The notes beneath the pieces are model-generated. The model did no database searches, was not told where the DNA came from, and worked only from the letters and a program-made list of their open reading frames with translations. A stretch of DNA of 64,000 nt from Psychrobacter immobilis (GTDB taxonomy: Bacteria > Pseudomonadota > Gammaproteobacteria > Pseudomonadales > Moraxellaceae), in NCBI RefSeq assembly GCF_904846185.1, contig NZ_CAJGZQ010000003.1:124001-188000 (forward strand), read 5' to 3'. Made by a program: the position numbers and the translations under genes. Shown in pieces: positions 63,000-64,000 of the stretch; within the stretch, counting starts at the first letter, position 1; each line of letters opens with the position of its first letter.

Positions 63000-64000
63000 A
63001 TGGCAATTGGCTTATTTATTTTGGCAATCATTATTCAATTAGCCATGGTTTTGGCCATCTTTTTATTGTCCCTATCAAGAGTCACAGGCAGTATCGTTGC
63101 CTTAGTTACCGTCCTTGTCACCGCCTTTATCAGTCCTTGGTCGCTCATTTTGGGCATACCAATCGCTTTACTTTGCATCGTTTTGCTCGTCGCCCCTATT
63201 CGTCAGTCACTAATTACCAGATCTGTTTACAAGACTTTGGGCGGGGCAATGCCGAGCATGAGCGATACCGAGCGCGAAGCACTAGATGCGGGTACCAGCT
63301 GGTGGGAAAAAGAGCTGTTTATGGGCAATCCCGACTGGGACACTTTTGCTCAACATCCCTATCCAGAGCTGTCGGCAGAAGAGCAAAGCTTTATTGATAA
63401 TGAAGTAGAAGTACTATGCGCCATGCTTGATGAATGGAAAATTCAGCATGAAGACAAAGAGCTGTCGCCTGAAGCGTGGCAATTTATCAAAGCCAATGGA
63501 TTTTTAGGCTTAATCATTCCAAAAGAGTTTGGCGGTTTAGATTTTAGCTCTTATGCACAAAGCCGTATCATGAGTAAAATCGCTTCGCGCTCGCCGACCG
63601 CTGCAGTTACCTGTATGGTGCCAAACTCGCTCGGCCCTGGTGAGCTGTTGATGCATTATGGTACGGACGAACAAAAACAGCGCTGGCTACCCGGTCTTGC
63701 CAAAGGTGACGAGGTGCCTTGCTTTGGTTTGACGGGTCCAGAAGCAGGTTCCGATGCTGGTGCGATTCCAGATACAGGGGTGGTTTGTTATGGTACGCAT
63801 GAGGGCGAGCAAGTGCTCGGTTTGCGTATGAACTTTTCTAAGCGCTGGATTACCCTCGCACCTATCGCCACGGTCGTGGGTTTAGCATTCAAGATGCACG
63901 ATCCTGAAGGTTTGCTTGGCAATCCTGATAAGACCGATTACGGTATCACTTGTGCGCTCGTTCCTGCCAGCCATGAAGGTGTCATCATAGGACCACGCCA
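63000..64000 (+). CDS. fadE: Acyl-CoA dehydrogenase FadE, 3' end outside window
   Basis: The first 333 residues of a FadE-type acyl-CoA dehydrogenase; the full protein should have about 800. The N-terminus has two hydrophobic segments (about residues 2-25 and 29-58), as in E. coli FadE. The acyl-CoA dehydrogenase domain then starts, with N-G-F-L-G-L-I-I-P-K-E-F-G-G-L and C-F-G-L-T-G-P-E-A-G-S-D-A-G-A-I-P-D-T (single-residue notation), a segment that binds FAD and substrate. It starts beta-oxidation of fatty acids. The start codon begins at 63000, 6 bases after AAAGGAGA. The frame is open to the end of the window. Confidence 0.95.
   Translation, partial: MAIGLFILAIIIQLAMVLAIFLLSLSRVTGSIVALVTVLVTAFISPWSLILGIPIALLCIVLLVAPIRQSLITRSVYKTLGGAMPSMSDTEREALDAGTSWWEKELFMGNPDWDTFAQHPYPELSAEEQSFIDNEVEVLCAMLDEWKIQHEDKELSPEAWQFIKANGFLGLIIPKEFGGLDFSSYAQSRIMSKIASRSPTAAVTCMVPNSLGPGELLMHYGTDEQKQRWLPGLAKGDEVPCFGLTGPEAGSDAGAIPDTGVVCYGTHEGEQVLGLRMNFSKRWITLAPIATVVGLAFKMHDPEGLLGNPDKTDYGITCALVPASHEGVIIGPR

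Overview
The window is a chromosomal stretch of a gammaproteobacterium. Moderate A+T-rich base composition, a complete twitching-motility (Pil-Chp) chemosensory operon, an AhpC/AhpF/OxyR peroxide module, MinCDE, CcmABCDE and the general protein character fit Moraxellaceae, most probably Psychrobacter; this placement is inferred from gene content and not proven. I support 59 protein genes, two of them cut by the window ends (an M48 peptidase at the left, fadE at the right). I see no rRNA, tRNA, CRISPR array, prophage or complete insertion sequence.

Layout. 1-2.4 kb: M48 peptidase, BolA, SirB2-like protein, small lipoprotein. 2.5-8.7 kb: a sulfur/persulfide block with thioredoxin 2, a DUF2892 membrane protein, a persulfide-dioxygenase-type metallo-beta-lactamase, a divergent BigR/YgaV-type ArsR regulator, a SulP transporter, two tandem DUF442 rhodanese-like proteins and a GST. 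8.7-10.5 kb: two tandem secreted proteins of unknown function. 10.6-15 kb: AhpF, DUF465 protein, AhpC and OxyR. 15-17.1 kb: HD-domain protein, TPMT-like methyltransferase, YgjP-like peptidase. 17.1-23.4 kb: a Fur-box-associated iron locus (imelysin, di-haem oxidoreductase, imelysin, DUF1513). 23.9-27.3 kb: OmpA-like lipoprotein, YihG-like acyltransferase, S4-like membrane protein. 27.4-29.8 kb: minC, then minDE. 29.9-43.3 kb: cytochrome b561 and the pilG-pilH-pilI-pilJ-pilK-chpA-chpB-chpC-like operon on the minus strand. 43.9-48.5 kb: an orphan periplasmic adaptor followed by a two-component system. 49-51.7 kb: metNIQ. 52-56.5 kb: aldo/keto reductase and ccmABCDE. 56.6-64 kb: two poorly known proteins, a histone-deacetylase-family enzyme, TauE/SafE, CoaBC, RadC and the start of fadE.

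How the parts fit. The persulfide block resembles BigR/Blh operons, but the two halves of Blh are separate genes and the DUF442 half is duplicated. The iron block and the peroxide block are neighbours, a pairing that makes sense for iron and redox control. The Pil-Chp operon is complete, but its receptor PilJ has almost no periplasmic sensor region.

The most unusual observations are these: a histidine kinase whose ATP-binding domain is split by about 260 disordered residues, next to an adaptor protein whose hairpin is replaced by a similar disordered segment; a CoaBC with a 14-histidine insert; a MetN without its methionine-sensing domain; a 36-bp perfect tandem duplication beside a Fur box; and two families of small palindromic intergenic repeats (a 107-108 bp MITE-like element with TATAGTC ends, and a shorter hairpin repeat).
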